From positions 633,001 through 697,000 of the forward strand of contig NZ_CP022367.1 of assembly GCF_003119115.1 (NCBI RefSeq): 64,000 bases of DNA. Reading direction: 5' to 3'. The translations under genes were made by a program, and so were the position numbers. This document shows positions 51,708 through 60,828 of this stretch, piece by piece (positions within the stretch are counted from its first letter, which is position 1; every line of letters starts with the position of its first letter). This DNA is from Azospirillum sp. TSH58 (GTDB lineage Bacteria; Pseudomonadota; Alphaproteobacteria; Azospirillales; Azospirillaceae). The notes under the pieces were generated by a model. It searched no databases and was not told where the DNA came from. It saw only the letters and a program-made list of their open reading frames with translations.

Positions 51708-53036
51708 ATGACCACGGACCCCAAAGCCCTCCTCAGCCTCGGCACCAAGCTTCTCGACATCGACGAGGCCCGCTTCCGGCAGGTGGTCGACCTGCTGCAG
51801 CAGATCGGCGACCATCCCGAGGTCCAGCACACCTTCTCGCTGATCCGGCCCCGTCTGGCGGAGGTGCGGCCCAAGCGGCGCCCGACCTTCAAGCGGCTGT
51901 TCTGCGAGCCGTTCGAGGATCTGTTCCAGCTTCCCGGCGGCGACCAGCCCGCGCCTTTGAACAAGCTGGACCGCGGGGTGGTCAACGCCCTGTGGCCGCT
52001 GGTCGAGGGCCAGATCGGCAAGGAGCGGCTGCGCGGCGTCGATGCGGCTCTGGGCGGGCCCGGGAACGCCACGGGCGGCGCCCAGCAGGCGGAGAAGGCC
52101 CGCGCCTTCTGGTCCATGGCCGCCGCCGCCGTGGCCGACATCCGGGAGCAGACGGAAACGGGACGCTTCGCCGACGATCTGGGGTTGCGGCTGAACCCCG
52201 ACCGCGTCCGCACCATCGAGGACATCGCCCGCATCCTGACCATCGCCCAGCCGGTGGCCGAGTTGAAGGCCATCCTGTCGCCCAAGCCGATCCAGAAGCT
52301 GCACAAGGACCATCTGGACGGCATCCAGGCCATCGGGCGGCAGGTCGCCCGCTCGCGGCCGGAGGCGCTGAAGCTGTTCATCCTGCTGGCCGCGGCCCGC
52401 CTGTCCGACCCGTCGATCCTGCTGGGCAGCCTGTGGGACATGGATCTGGGCCAGAAGTCCAGCGACCGCGCCGCCCTGTTCCTGGATCTCGGCGGCACGG
52501 TGGTGGCGCAGATCGAGGAGCGGTCGCGCGGCGCCGGCTCGGCCTCCGGCGGCACAGTGGACCGCATGGCCGCCGCCACCCTCGCGGTCGATCTGGTGGC
52601 CAGCCTGGAGGCCACGCGCAACGCCATGGAGCACAGCCGCAACAAGGACTTCGACCAGCGGCTGAAGACCATCCGCAACTCGGTGCACGAGCTGGTGCGC
52701 ACCCAGGTGCTCGACGGGGCGGACACCGAGATCCTCTCCGCGGTGGAGACGCTGGTTCCCGGCACCGACACGGCCCGGATGGCGCAGGCCGAGAATCAGG
52801 CCCGCGCCCTGCGCAAATGCTCGACCATCGCCGACACGCTGGGCCTGCGCGGCGAGCTGAAGAGCGTGACCCAGCAGGCCACCGCCTCGCTGACCGGCAC
52901 GGCGCGGCAGTCGCTGGCCAACGGCGTCGGCGACGCGCGGACCGGCTACACCGCCATCCGCATGATCGAGCTGATTGCCGGACCGGCGGAGGCCAACCAG
53001 GTCATGGACGACATCCTGAGGGGTGGACGCCGCTGA
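51708..53036 (+). CDS. Hypothetical protein, 442 residues (second gene of the operon)
   Basis: From ATG 51708. I do not recognise the family. Soluble and strongly helical, without signal peptide or membrane segment. Segments PKRRPTFKRLFCEPFEDLFQLP, SLWDMDLGQKSSDRAALFLDLGGTVVAQIEE and RTGYTAIRMIELIAGPAEANQVMDDI look structured. No catalytic motif seen. It sits 2 bases after the previous gene and 30 before the 2H-like gene. Confidence 0.8.
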   Translation: MTTDPKALLSLGTKLLDIDEARFRQVVDLLQQIGDHPEVQHTFSLIRPRLAEVRPKRRPTFKRLFCEPFEDLFQLPGGDQPAPLNKLDRGVVNALWPLVEGQIGKERLRGVDAALGGPGNATGGAQQAEKARAFWSMAAAAVADIREQTETGRFADDLGLRLNPDRVRTIEDIARILTIAQPVAELKAILSPKPIQKLHKDHLDGIQAIGRQVARSRPEALKLFILLAAARLSDPSILLGSLWDMDLGQKSSDRAALFLDLGGTVVAQIEERSRGAGSASGGTVDRMAAATLAVDLVASLEATRNAMEHSRNKDFDQRLKTIRNSVHELVRTQVLDGADTEILSAVETLVPGTDTARMAQAENQARALRKCSTIADTLGLRGELKSVTQQATASLTGTARQSLANGVGDARTGYTAIRMIELIAGPAEANQVMDDILRGGRR

Positions 53037-53066
53037 GAGGCGCCCAGGAGTCGGCGGGGAGATCGC

Positions 53067-53447
53067 ATGACGCGTCGCGGAGGGTACGTCGGCTGGGCGC
53101 TGCCGGAGGCGGAGCGCGCCCGCCTGCTGGCGCTGTTCCCGGCGCGCTACGCCCGCACCGTCGCCCACCACGTCACACTGGCCCACGGCGTCGGGCCGGG
53201 CCACCCGCTGCCGACGGAGCGTGAGGGAACCATCACGGGGCTGGCCGACGATGGATTGGGCGTGCAGGCGCTGGTCGTCGCCATCGCCGGGACGACCGAC
53301 CGGCCGGGCGGCGGGACCTACCACGTCACATGGTCGCTGGGGCCGGGCCGCCGGGCCGTGGAGTCGAACGCGGTGATCGCGCGCCTCGGCTGGAGTCCGG
53401 TGGAACCGGCTGCCGTCCGGCTGGAGCCGCGCTTCTTCCCGTTTTAG
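53067..53447 (+). CDS. Putative 2H phosphoesterase-like protein (SAK-type)
   Basis: 126 residues. Two HxT motifs 51 residues apart: H35-V-T37 (AHHVTLAHGV) and H86-V-T88 (TYHVTWSLG), followed by AVESNAVI. This is the layout of 2H phosphoesterases and, in its spacing and flanks, of the compact domain in the Swiss-army-knife RNA-repair family (GW.., FPARYARTVAHHVTLAHGVG). Such domains open 2',3'-cyclic phosphates or act on nucleotides. Assignment is by motif only. It is the third gene of the unknown operon. Confidence 0.65.
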   Translation: MTRRGGYVGWALPEAERARLLALFPARYARTVAHHVTLAHGVGPGHPLPTEREGTITGLADDGLGVQALVVAIAGTTDRPGGGTYHVTWSLGPGRRAVESNAVIARLGWSPVEPAAVRLEPRFFPF

Positions 53448-53456
53448 GCGCCCTTC

Positions 53457-54383
53457 CTAGGCGCCGGGACCGCCGCTGGCGTTGGCCTCCGCGGCCGCGC
53501 CGCGGTTCAGCGCCTGCTCGCGGTGGAAGACGAACAGGCCGCTGCCGATGATGAGCAGCGCGCCCACGATGATACGCAGGGTCGGCGCCGTGCCCCAGAC
53601 CAACAGGTCCAGAACCACCGCCCAGATGATCGACACATACTGGAACGGCACCACAACCGCCGCCGGGCTGAGCTGGAGGGAGCGGTTCATCGCCGCGTGC
53701 CCGGCCAGCGCCGTGACGCCCAGGGCGCCGAGCAGCAGGAAGTCCAGCCCCGGCGGCGGCACCCAGACCAGCGGCAGCGCCGCCCCGCCGAGCAGGCCGG
53801 TGCCGAAGGTCTGGAAGCTGACCAGCGACAGGTTGCTCGAATCGCGCAGCAGCCGGGTGGAGATCAGGCCGGTGGAGAAGACCAGCGTGCCGAACAGGGC
53901 GACCAGCGACGGCACCGCGTCGAACTGGCCCGTCGGGTTCAGCACGATCACCACCCCCGCGAAACCGACCACCACCGCGGCCCAGCGGCGCCAGCCGACC
54001 TTCTCGCCCAGCAGCGGCACCGACAGGGCGGTGACGATCAGCGGGGCGGCCATGTAGATGGTCATGACGTTGGCGAGCGGCAGCGACCGCACCGCCCAGT
54101 AGAAGCAGGCGACCTCGCCCGCCACGCAGCCGACGCGCAGAAGATGCAACGGCAGCCGCTTCACCGCGAAGACCGACCGCACCCCCTCGCGCAGGATCAG
54201 CGGGGCCAGCAGCATCGCGCCGAACAGGCTGCGGATGGCCAGCAGCATCGCCACCGGATAGTCGGCGACCAGCCATTTGCCGAGCGCGTCGTTGACGGTG
54301 AACAGCGACATGCCCAGCAGCATCAGCAGGATGCCCAGGCGGGTGTCGGTGGCGGCGGAGGACGGGGTGGTGACGGGGGTCAT
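53457..54383 (-). CDS. EamA/DMT family transporter
   Basis: 308 residues with ten helices in two EamA repeats (GILLMLLGMSLFTVNDALGKWLVADYPVAMLLAIRSLFGAMLLAPLIL.. and LVALFGTLVFSTGLISTRLLRD..). Members export metabolites or amino acids. It converges with the 2H-like gene (stops 9 bases apart). Substrate unknown. Confidence 0.92.
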   Translation of the reverse strand: MTPVTTPSSAATDTRLGILLMLLGMSLFTVNDALGKWLVADYPVAMLLAIRSLFGAMLLAPLILREGVRSVFAVKRLPLHLLRVGCVAGEVACFYWAVRSLPLANVMTIYMAAPLIVTALSVPLLGEKVGWRRWAAVVVGFAGVVIVLNPTGQFDAVPSLVALFGTLVFSTGLISTRLLRDSSNLSLVSFQTFGTGLLGGAALPLVWVPPPGLDFLLLGALGVTALAGHAAMNRSLQLSPAAVVVPFQYVSIIWAVVLDLLVWGTAPTLRIIVGALLIIGSGLFVFHREQALNRGAAAEANASGGPGA

Positions 54384-54468
54384 CTCGGTTCACGCAAAAA
54401 ATCCCTCCCCCCACAAGCGGCGGGGGAAGGGATGGGACAGGGGCGGCAAAATGACGGGTGCGGGCGGT

Positions 54469-55671
54469 TCAGACCACGCCCTTCTCCCGCAGGGCCGCGA
54501 TGTCCGCGGCGCATAGGCCCAGCGCCTCCCCCAGCACGGCGTCGGTGTGCTGGCCGAGCGTCGGCGGGGCCACCGTGTGCTCGATGGGGGTCGCGGAGTA
54601 GCGGATCGGGCTCGCCACCGTCGGCACCGTCCCGGCGGTCGGATGCGGCAGGTCCTGGTGGATGTGGCGGGCCTGGACGTGGGGGTCGGCGAAGACCTGC
54701 GACACGTCGTTGATCGGCCCGCAGGGCACGCCCACCGCCTCCAGCGCCGACAGCCAGTCGCGGCTGGTCCGCTGCTCCAGCAGCAGCTCCAGGATCGGCA
54801 CCAGCTCCTTGCGGTTGGCGACGCGGGCCGGGTTGGTGGCGTAGCGCGGGTCCTGCGCCAGCTCCGGACGGCCGGCGACCTGACAGAATTTGGCGAACTG
54901 CCCGTCGTTGCCGACCGCCAGGATGATGTGGCCGTCCAGCGTGGCGAAGGCCTGATAGGGCACGATGTTCGGGTGCGCGTTGCCCAGCCGCTGCGGCGCC
55001 TTGCCGCCGACCAGATAATTCATCGCCTGGTTCGCCAGCACCGCCACCTGCACGTCGAGCAGGGCGAGGTTCACCCACTGCCCCTCCCCCGTCCGGTCGC
55101 GGTGGGCCAGCGCGCCCAGCACGCCGACGGTGGCGTAGAGGCCGGTGAAGACGTCGGTCACCGCGACGCCGACCTTGATCGGTCCGCCGCCCGCCTCGGC
55201 GTCCGGCTGGCCGGTGATGCTCATCAGCCCGCCCATGCCCTGGATCATGAAGTCATAGCCGGCGCGCTTGGCGTAGGGACCGTCCTGCCCGAATCCGGTG
55301 ATCGAACAGTAGACGAGGCCGGGGTTGACCGCCTGCAGGCTGTCATAGTCCAGCCCGTACTTGACCAGCCCGCCGACCTTGAAGTTCTCGATGACGACGT
55401 CGGCCTGGGCGGCCAGCTTGCGCACCAGCTCCTGGCCTTCCGGGCGCTCGAAGTCGATGGTGATCGACCGCTTGCCGCGGTTGGTCGAGAGGAAATAGGC
55501 CGACTCCTCCCCGGCCCAGGGGGGACCCCAGGCGCGGGTGTCGTCCCCGGCGCCGGGCCGTTCGACCTTGATGACGTCGGCGCCGAGATCGGCCAGCGTC
55601 TGCGCCGCCCACGGCCCGGCGAGCACGCGGGAGAGTTCCAGGACACGGACATGGGAAAGCGGGCCGGGCAT
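54469..55671 (-). CDS. CaiB/BaiF CoA-transferase (likely glutarate CoA-transferase)
   Basis: 400 residues. Class III CoA-transferase: VLELSRVLAGPWAAQTLADLGADVIKVERP, catalytic D173 in VAVTDVFTGLYATVGVLGAL, NRGKRSITIDFERPEGQ. It lies just downstream of the glutaryl-CoA dehydrogenase gene on the same strand, which suggests succinyl-CoA:glutarate CoA-transferase (SugCT/C7orf10-like) activating glutarate. The specific substrate is inferred from context. Confidence 0.88.
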   Translation of the reverse strand: MPGPLSHVRVLELSRVLAGPWAAQTLADLGADVIKVERPGAGDDTRAWGPPWAGEESAYFLSTNRGKRSITIDFERPEGQELVRKLAAQADVVIENFKVGGLVKYGLDYDSLQAVNPGLVYCSITGFGQDGPYAKRAGYDFMIQGMGGLMSITGQPDAEAGGGPIKVGVAVTDVFTGLYATVGVLGALAHRDRTGEGQWVNLALLDVQVAVLANQAMNYLVGGKAPQRLGNAHPNIVPYQAFATLDGHIILAVGNDGQFAKFCQVAGRPELAQDPRYATNPARVANRKELVPILELLLEQRTSRDWLSALEAVGVPCGPINDVSQVFADPHVQARHIHQDLPHPTAGTVPTVASPIRYSATPIEHTVAPPTLGQHTDAVLGEALGLCAADIAALREKGVV

Positions 55672-55696
55672 GGTGGGGGTCCTTCACGAAATCTGA

Positions 55697-55888
55697 AATC
55701 CCCTCTCCCCTCTGGGGAGAGGGTCAGGGTGAGGGGGCGCCCGCCAGGGCGTCCACGCAGCCTCATTGCAGCGCGTGTCCGGCCTTCGGCCGCCCCCTCA
55801 TCCAACCTTCTCCCCGCTCTCGGCGGCCAAAGGCCGCCTGTCGCCGACAGCGCCCGCGAGCGGGCGCGAAAGGGAGGGGAGAAGGCTC
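55697..55888. repeat. Dispersed repeat, family B copy 2
   Basis: Starts CCCCTCTCCCCTCTGGGGAG, followed by GGTCAGGGTGAGGGGGCGCC, then GGCCTTCGGCCGCCCCCTCATCC and a closing GGGAGGGGAGAAGG. Same order of blocks as 31413-31626. Fills the gap between the CoA-transferase and gcdH genes. Confidence 0.6.
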
Positions 55889-55898
55889 TTTACTCACC

Positions 55899-57101
55899 TC
55901 ACGCGAAGGCCTGGATGCCAGTGATGGCGCGGCCCAGGATCAGGGCGTGGATGTCGTGCGTGCCCTCATAGGTGTTCACCGCCTCCAGGTTCATCACGTG
56001 GCGGATGACGTGGAACTCGTCGGCGATGCCGTTGCCGCCGTGCATGTCACGGGCGACGCGGGCGATCTCCAGGGCCTTGCCGCAGTTGTTGCGCTTGATG
56101 AGCGAGATCATCTCCGGCGCCGCCTTGCCGGCGTCGAGCAGGCGGCCGACCTGCAGCGCGGCCTGCAGGCCGAGCGCGATCTCCGTCTGCATGTTGGCGA
56201 GCTTGAGCTGCGGGATCTGGTTCGCGGCCAGCGGACGGCCGAACTGCTTGCGGTCGATCTGGTACTGGCGGGCGGCGTGGAAGCAGAACTCCGCGGCACC
56301 CATGGCGCCCCAGGCGATGCCGTAGCGGGCGCGGTTCAGGCAGCCGAACGGGCCGACGATGCCCTCGATGTTCGGCAGGCGGTTCTCCTCCGGAACGAAG
56401 ACCTCGTCCATGACGATCTCGCCGGTGGCCGAGGCGCGCAGCGAGAACTTGCCCTCGATCTTCGGCGCCGACAGGCCCTTCATGCCCTTTTCCAGCACGA
56501 AGCCGTTGATCTTGCCCTCGTCGTTCTTCGCCCAGACGACGAAGACGTCGGCGACCGGCGAGTTGGTGATCCACATCTTCGCGCCGCTGACGATGTAGCC
56601 GTCCGCCACCTTCTGCGCGCGGGTCTTCATGCCGGCGGGGTCGGAACCGGCGTCCGGCTCGGTCAGGCCGAAGCAGCCGATCCACTCGCCGGTGGCGAGC
56701 TTGGGCAGGTACTTCTCGCGCTGGGCCTCGCTGCCGTAGGCGTAGATCGGGTGCATGACCAGCGAGGACTGCACCGACATGGCGGAGCGGTAGCCGCTGT
56801 CCACCCGCTCGACCTCGCGGGCGACCAGACCGTAGGAGACGTAGTTGACCCCGGCGCAGCCGTAGCCGTCGATGGTGGAGCCGAGGAAGCCCAGCTCGCC
56901 CATCTCGTTCATGATCTCGCGGTGGAAGATCTCGTGCCGGTTGGCCTCGGTCACGCGCGGCAGCAGCTTGTCCTGGCAATAGCTGCGCGCGGCGTCGCGG
57001 ATCATCCGCTCGTCCTCGGTCAGCTGCTCGTCGAGAAGCAGCGGGTCTTCCCAGGCGAAGGAAGCGAGCTTGGCGGAGGCGGCTCCGGTCTTGGCGGCCA
57101 T
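55899..57101 (-). CDS. gcdH: Glutaryl-CoA dehydrogenase
   Basis: 400 residues from ATG 57101. Acyl-CoA dehydrogenase fold: GCFGLTEPDAGSDPAGMKTRAQKVADGYIVSGAKMWITNSPVADVFVVWAKND, LNRARYGIAWGAMGAAEFCFHAARQYQIDRKQFG, and the catalytic base E379 in NTYEGTHDIH. GcdH oxidises and decarboxylates glutaryl-CoA to crotonyl-CoA, in lysine and glutarate breakdown. Divergent from a LysR gene. The sequence is closest to GcdH among the family. Confidence 0.93.
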   Translation of the reverse strand: MAAKTGAASAKLASFAWEDPLLLDEQLTEDERMIRDAARSYCQDKLLPRVTEANRHEIFHREIMNEMGELGFLGSTIDGYGCAGVNYVSYGLVAREVERVDSGYRSAMSVQSSLVMHPIYAYGSEAQREKYLPKLATGEWIGCFGLTEPDAGSDPAGMKTRAQKVADGYIVSGAKMWITNSPVADVFVVWAKNDEGKINGFVLEKGMKGLSAPKIEGKFSLRASATGEIVMDEVFVPEENRLPNIEGIVGPFGCLNRARYGIAWGAMGAAEFCFHAARQYQIDRKQFGRPLAANQIPQLKLANMQTEIALGLQAALQVGRLLDAGKAAPEMISLIKRNNCGKALEIARVARDMHGGNGIADEFHVIRHVMNLEAVNTYEGTHDIHALILGRAITGIQAFA

Positions 57102-57158
57102 AATCGTTGTCTCCCTAGGTCCGATGCGCCCCAACATGGCGCGGTCGCTTTCATGGTT

Positions 57159-57170
57159 CAAATACATTTG
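57159..57170. promoter_or_regulatory. Palindrome in the gcdH/LysR divergent region
   Basis: CAAAT-AC-ATTTG, about 58 bases upstream of the gcdH start and 40 before the LysR start. Together with the dyad at 57181-57200 it gives two possible regulator half-regions. Confidence 0.4.
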
Positions 57171-57180
57171 TCAGGCGACT

Positions 57181-57200
57181 TTAATATGATCCTCATATAA
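57181..57200. promoter_or_regulatory. LysR-type dyad upstream of the gcdH regulator
   Basis: TTAATATGATCCTCATATAA, with arms TATGA and TCATA and A/T-rich extensions. It ends 9 bases before the LysR start codon, where autoregulatory sites often lie. Confidence 0.5.
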
Positions 57201-57209
57201 GACACTGCC

Positions 57210-58127
57210 ATGGATCTGCGCCATCTCCGCCATTTCGTCGCCGTCGCCGAGGAGCTGCATTTCAGCCGCGCCGCCGCCCGGCTGGGCATCGGGCAGCCGC
57301 CGCTCAGCCAGTCGATCCAGGCGCTGGAGGCCGAACTCGGCGCCCGCCTGTTCGAGCGCACCAAGCGCCGGGTCGAACTGACCGAGCCGGGCCAGCTCCT
57401 TCTCGGCGAGGCGCGGGAGATCCTGGCGCGGGCGGAGCGCGCCGCCGTGCTGACCCGCCGCGCCGCCAAGGGCGAGGTCGGCGAGCTGCGCGTCGGCTTC
57501 ACCGCGGCGGCCCCCTTCCTGCCGATGGTGCCGCGGATCATCGACGCCTACCGCCGCGCCCACCCGGACGTGCATCTGACCCTGGTCGAGCTGCCGTCCA
57601 AGCAGCAGTTGACGGCGCTGGCCGACCGCCGGCTCGACGTCGGCTTCATCCGGGAGCCGCGCTTCGTCCCCGAGCCCGAGTCCTTCCGCTTCCACGACGT
57701 GGTGCGCGAGCCGCTGCTGGCGGTGATGCGCGCCGACCACCCGCTGGCCGGGCGGGAGGTCGTGCCGCTGGCCGCCCTGCGCGACGAGCCCTTCGTCTTC
57801 TACCCCGCCGATTTCGGCACCAGCACGCACGAGCAGGTCTTCGCCCTGTGCGCCGCCGCCGGATTCCGACCCAACGTGACCCAGGACGCGCGCGAGGCCT
57901 TCACCATCATCGGGCTGATCGCCGCCGGGCTGGGCGTGTCGATTCTGCCCGGCCAGCTGCGGCAGGTGGCGCTGGAGGGGGTGGTGTACCGGCCGCTCGA
58001 CACGCCGGACGCCGTCACCACCCTGCAACTGGCCCAACGGAGCAACGAAAGTTCGCCCCTGGTGAAAAAATTCACCGGTCTCGTGGAGCGGATCGTTCCG
58101 TTTGTTCCACCCATCCCCGGCGCGTGA
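57210..58127 (+). CDS. LysR family regulator (GcdR-like)
   Basis: 305 residues. N-terminal HTH: MDLRHLRHFVAVAEELHFSRAAARLGIGQPPLSQSIQALEAELGARLFERTKRRVELTEPGQLLL. Effector domain of BenM/CbbR type. Divergent from gcdH, so it likely activates the glutarate genes in response to a pathway CoA ester or acid, as GcdR does in pseudomonads. Confidence 0.92.
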   Translation: MDLRHLRHFVAVAEELHFSRAAARLGIGQPPLSQSIQALEAELGARLFERTKRRVELTEPGQLLLGEAREILARAERAAVLTRRAAKGEVGELRVGFTAAAPFLPMVPRIIDAYRRAHPDVHLTLVELPSKQQLTALADRRLDVGFIREPRFVPEPESFRFHDVVREPLLAVMRADHPLAGREVVPLAALRDEPFVFYPADFGTSTHEQVFALCAAAGFRPNVTQDAREAFTIIGLIAAGLGVSILPGQLRQVALEGVVYRPLDTPDAVTTLQLAQRSNESSPLVKKFTGLVERIVPFVPPIPGA

Positions 58128-58402
58128 GCGGCGACTCGGGAAAAATCGCCGGTCCGGACCCCAAACCTCCCAAAGTCTGGGTTTTCAAGCGGTCAAGGAA
58201 GGAGCAAACTCACGTTCAAACCGCGTGCACGGCCTTCGCAGATGCACAAATTTTCGTCAGACCGTTGAATTGATCGCGATGCGAGCAACGGGCTTGTCGA
58301 ATTTATTAAACGGGTATACCGTCTGGCCCATTGCATAGGTCCTGTGTCGGGAACGCAACCCTGGCCCCGGACCGTGCTCGGGACACCTCGGACGGGGGGA
58401 GG
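58128..58402 (+). promoter_or_regulatory. Upstream region of the putrescine uptake operon
   Basis: A 275-base gap without a gene. The A/T-rich element at 58296-58311 matches the palindrome before the GabD-like gene. The remaining sequence shows no other feature. Confidence 0.5.
58296..58311. promoter_or_regulatory. PuuR-like operator, copy 1 (upstream of the ABC operon)
   Basis: GTCGAATTTATTAAAC, a 14-of-16 match to the perfect palindrome GTTTAATTTATTAAAC at 63649-63664. It lies about 92 bases before the ATPase start and is followed by GGGTATACC. Its recurrence at the other end of the module points to control by the XRE-cupin regulator encoded between. Confidence 0.65.
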
Positions 58403-59515
58403 ATGATGGACGGCGGCATGGTCACGACCGCACAGGCACTGGTGCGCTTCGTCGGGGTCCAGAAGACCTATGACGGCGAGCACCTCGTGGTGAAGAACCT
58501 CGACCTCGACATCAAGAAGGGCGAGTTCGTCACCCTGCTCGGCCCATCGGGCTCGGGCAAGACGACCACGCTGATGATGCTGGCCGGCTTCGAGGTCCCC
58601 ACCCACGGCGAGATCTATCTCGCCGACCGGCCGATCAAGAACATGCCGCCGCACAAGCGCGACATCGGCATGGTCTTCCAGAACTACGCGCTGTTCCCGC
58701 ACCTGACGATCGAGGAGAACGTCGCCTTCCCGCTGACCGTGCGCAAGATGTCGCGGTCCGAGGTGAAGGAGCGGGTGCGGTCGGCGCTGCGCATGATCAA
58801 GCTGGAGAATCTGGCGCACCGCCATCCCGGCCAGCTGTCGGGCGGCCAGCAGCAGCGCGTGGCGCTCGCCCGCGCGCTGGTCTTCAACCCGCAGCTCGTC
58901 CTGATGGACGAACCGCTGGGCGCGCTGGACAAGCGGCTGCGCGAGCACATGCAGCTGGAGATCAAGCAGCTGCACGAAACGATGGGCATCACCGTCGTCT
59001 ACGTCACCCACGACCAGAGCGAGGCGCTGACCATGTCGGACCGCATCGCTGTGTTCAACGACGGCATCGTGCAGCAGATCGACAAGCCGGACGCGCTGTA
59101 CGAACGCCCGGTCAACAGCTTCGTCGCCAACTTCATCGGCGAGAACAACGTGCTGAGCGGAACCGTCGAGAATATCGAACAGGGCTTCTGCCGGGTGGCG
59201 CTGGCGTCGGGCGGTTCGGTCGTGGCCCAGGCGGTCAACGTCGCCGGCGCCGGGGCGGCCACCGCGCTGTCGGTGCGGCCGGAGCGCATCAGCATCCTGA
59301 CCGACGGGCAGGCCCCGGACGGCATGAACGCCCTGCCCGCCCAGGTGCAGGACACCATCTATCTCGGCGACCACGCGCTGGCCGTGCTGAAGGTCGCCGG
59401 CAACGGGGAATTCATGGTCAAGCTGCCGCCGGGCGCCCATGCGGGACTCAGCCACGGCCAGAGCGTGTCCATCGGCTTCCGCCCCGAGGACTGCCGGGCG
59501 CTCGATCCCGTGTGA
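58403..59515 (+). CDS. Putrescine/spermidine ABC transporter ATPase (PotA/PotG-like)
   Basis: 370 residues from ATG 58403 (ATG 58406 or 58418 may fit the Shine-Dalgarno GGGGGAGG better). Walker A GPSGSGKT (47-54), signature LSGGQQQR, Walker B LVLMDEP and a C-terminal TOBE-type regulatory domain (LSVRPERISILTDG). It energises the import of polyamines with the two permeases and the binding protein downstream. First gene of a four-gene operon. Confidence 0.95.
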   Translation: MMDGGMVTTAQALVRFVGVQKTYDGEHLVVKNLDLDIKKGEFVTLLGPSGSGKTTTLMMLAGFEVPTHGEIYLADRPIKNMPPHKRDIGMVFQNYALFPHLTIEENVAFPLTVRKMSRSEVKERVRSALRMIKLENLAHRHPGQLSGGQQQRVALARALVFNPQLVLMDEPLGALDKRLREHMQLEIKQLHETMGITVVYVTHDQSEALTMSDRIAVFNDGIVQQIDKPDALYERPVNSFVANFIGENNVLSGTVENIEQGFCRVALASGGSVVAQAVNVAGAGAATALSVRPERISILTDGQAPDGMNALPAQVQDTIYLGDHALAVLKVAGNGEFMVKLPPGAHAGLSHGQSVSIGFRPEDCRALDPV

Positions 59516-59611
59516 TCGGCAGCAACCCGTCCGTCCGGTCTCTCCGGGAGGGGGGACCAGGGGCGCGCACCACCTCCTGACGCAACCACACATAATGAAG
59601 GAACGGGGACG

Positions 59612-60658
59612 ATGTCGAAGCTTAAGGTGGCAGTTGGGTTCCTTGCGACGTTCACCGCCGGTGTGGCGCTGGCCACCGCCGCGCAGGCCCGCGACCTGAC
59701 GGTCGTGTCCTGGGGCGGCGCCTATCAGGAAGCCCAGAAGAAGGTCTATTTCGAGCCGTTCAAGAAGGCCGGCACCCCGATGAACGACGAGTCCTGGGAC
59801 GGCGGCATCGGCGTGCTGCGCGCCAAGGTCCAGGGCGGCGCGGCGACCTGGGACGTCGTCCAGGTGGAGAGCGAGGAGCTGGCCGTCGGCTGTGAAGAGG
59901 GCCTGTTCGAGACGATGGAGTTCAGCAGGATCGGCGGCGAGCAGGCCTACCTGCCGCAGACCGTCGATGCCTGCGGCGTCGGCGCGATCGTGTACGACTT
60001 CGTGCTCGGCTACGACAAGGACAAGCTGAAGGACGCGCCGAAGAGCTGGGCGGACTTCTTCGACACCACCAAGTTCCCGGGCAAGCGCGGCCTGCGCCAG
60101 GGCGCCAAGACCACCCTTGAGATCGCCCTGATGGCCGACGGCGTCGCCCCGAAGGACGTCTACAAGGTCCTGGGCACCGAAGAGGGCCTGGAGCGCGCCT
60201 TCAAGAAGCTGGACACCATCAAGAACGACATCGTCTGGTGGAAGGCCGGCGCCCAGCCGCCGCAGCTGCTGGCCTCGGGCGAGGTGGCGATGACCTCGGT
60301 CTACAACGGCCGCATCGACGCCGCCAACAAGGCCGAGAAGAAGAACTTCGGCATGGTGTGGAACGGCGCGCTCTACACCATCGACAGCTGGGTGATCCTG
60401 AAGGGCAGCCCGAACAAGGAAGCCGCCTACAAGTTCCTCGACTTCGTCGGCAAGGCGGAGAACCAGGCCAAGCTGTCCGAGAACATCGCCTACGGCACCT
60501 CCAACAAGGACGCCCCGTCCAAGCTGGCCCCGGCCGTGCTGAAGGACCTGCCGACCGCTCCGGACAACATGAAGAACGCGGTCGAGATCAGCGTTCCCTT
60601 CTGGCTGGAGAACATCGACCGCCTGACCGAGCGCTTCAACAAGTGGGCGGCGAAGTAA
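59612..60658 (+). CDS. Putrescine/spermidine periplasmic binding protein (PotF/PotD-like)
   Basis: 348 residues with a signal peptide (KVAVGFLATFTAGVALATAAQA-R). SBP family 1 fold: LTVVSWGGAYQEAQKKVYFEPFKKAGTP, VEGGAATWDVVQVESEELAVGCEEGLFETMEF, and the C-terminal LDFVGKAENQAKLSENIAYGTSNKDA. Binds putrescine, spermidine or a related cation; the operon context supports putrescine. Confidence 0.94.
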   Translation: MSKLKVAVGFLATFTAGVALATAAQARDLTVVSWGGAYQEAQKKVYFEPFKKAGTPMNDESWDGGIGVLRAKVQGGAATWDVVQVESEELAVGCEEGLFETMEFSRIGGEQAYLPQTVDACGVGAIVYDFVLGYDKDKLKDAPKSWADFFDTTKFPGKRGLRQGAKTTLEIALMADGVAPKDVYKVLGTEEGLERAFKKLDTIKNDIVWWKAGAQPPQLLASGEVAMTSVYNGRIDAANKAEKKNFGMVWNGALYTIDSWVILKGSPNKEAAYKFLDFVGKAENQAKLSENIAYGTSNKDAPSKLAPAVLKDLPTAPDNMKNAVEISVPFWLENIDRLTERFNKWAAK

Positions 60659-60686
60659 GCCGCTCCCGTCTTTGAGTGGTTGCGAC

Positions 60687-60777
60687 GGGCCCCCACCCCG
60701 GCCCTCCCCCGCTTCGCAGGGGAGGGAGATCGATCCCCTCCCCTGCGTCAGCGGGGGAGGGTTAGGGTGGGGGCCCA
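60687..60777. repeat. Dispersed G+C-rich repeat, family A copy 3
   Basis: GGGCCCCCACCCCGGCCCTC, then CCGCTTCGCAGGGGAGGG, CCCCTCCCCTGCGTCAGCGG and GGGAGGGTTAGGGTGGGGGC. It matches copies at 17745-17906 and 20895-21000. Here it lies inside an operon, between the binding-protein and first permease genes, where an mRNA hairpin could tune relative expression. Confidence 0.65.
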
Positions 60778-60828
60778 CCTCGACCACCCCGCACACATCT
60801 CTACCGCATTCTTCGAAATAGGCCGCCC

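Noticed and set aside
53067..53447. Calling the 126-residue protein an RNA ligase
   Set aside because: Only the two HxT motifs of a 2H domain are visible; there is no nucleotidyltransferase or kinase domain.
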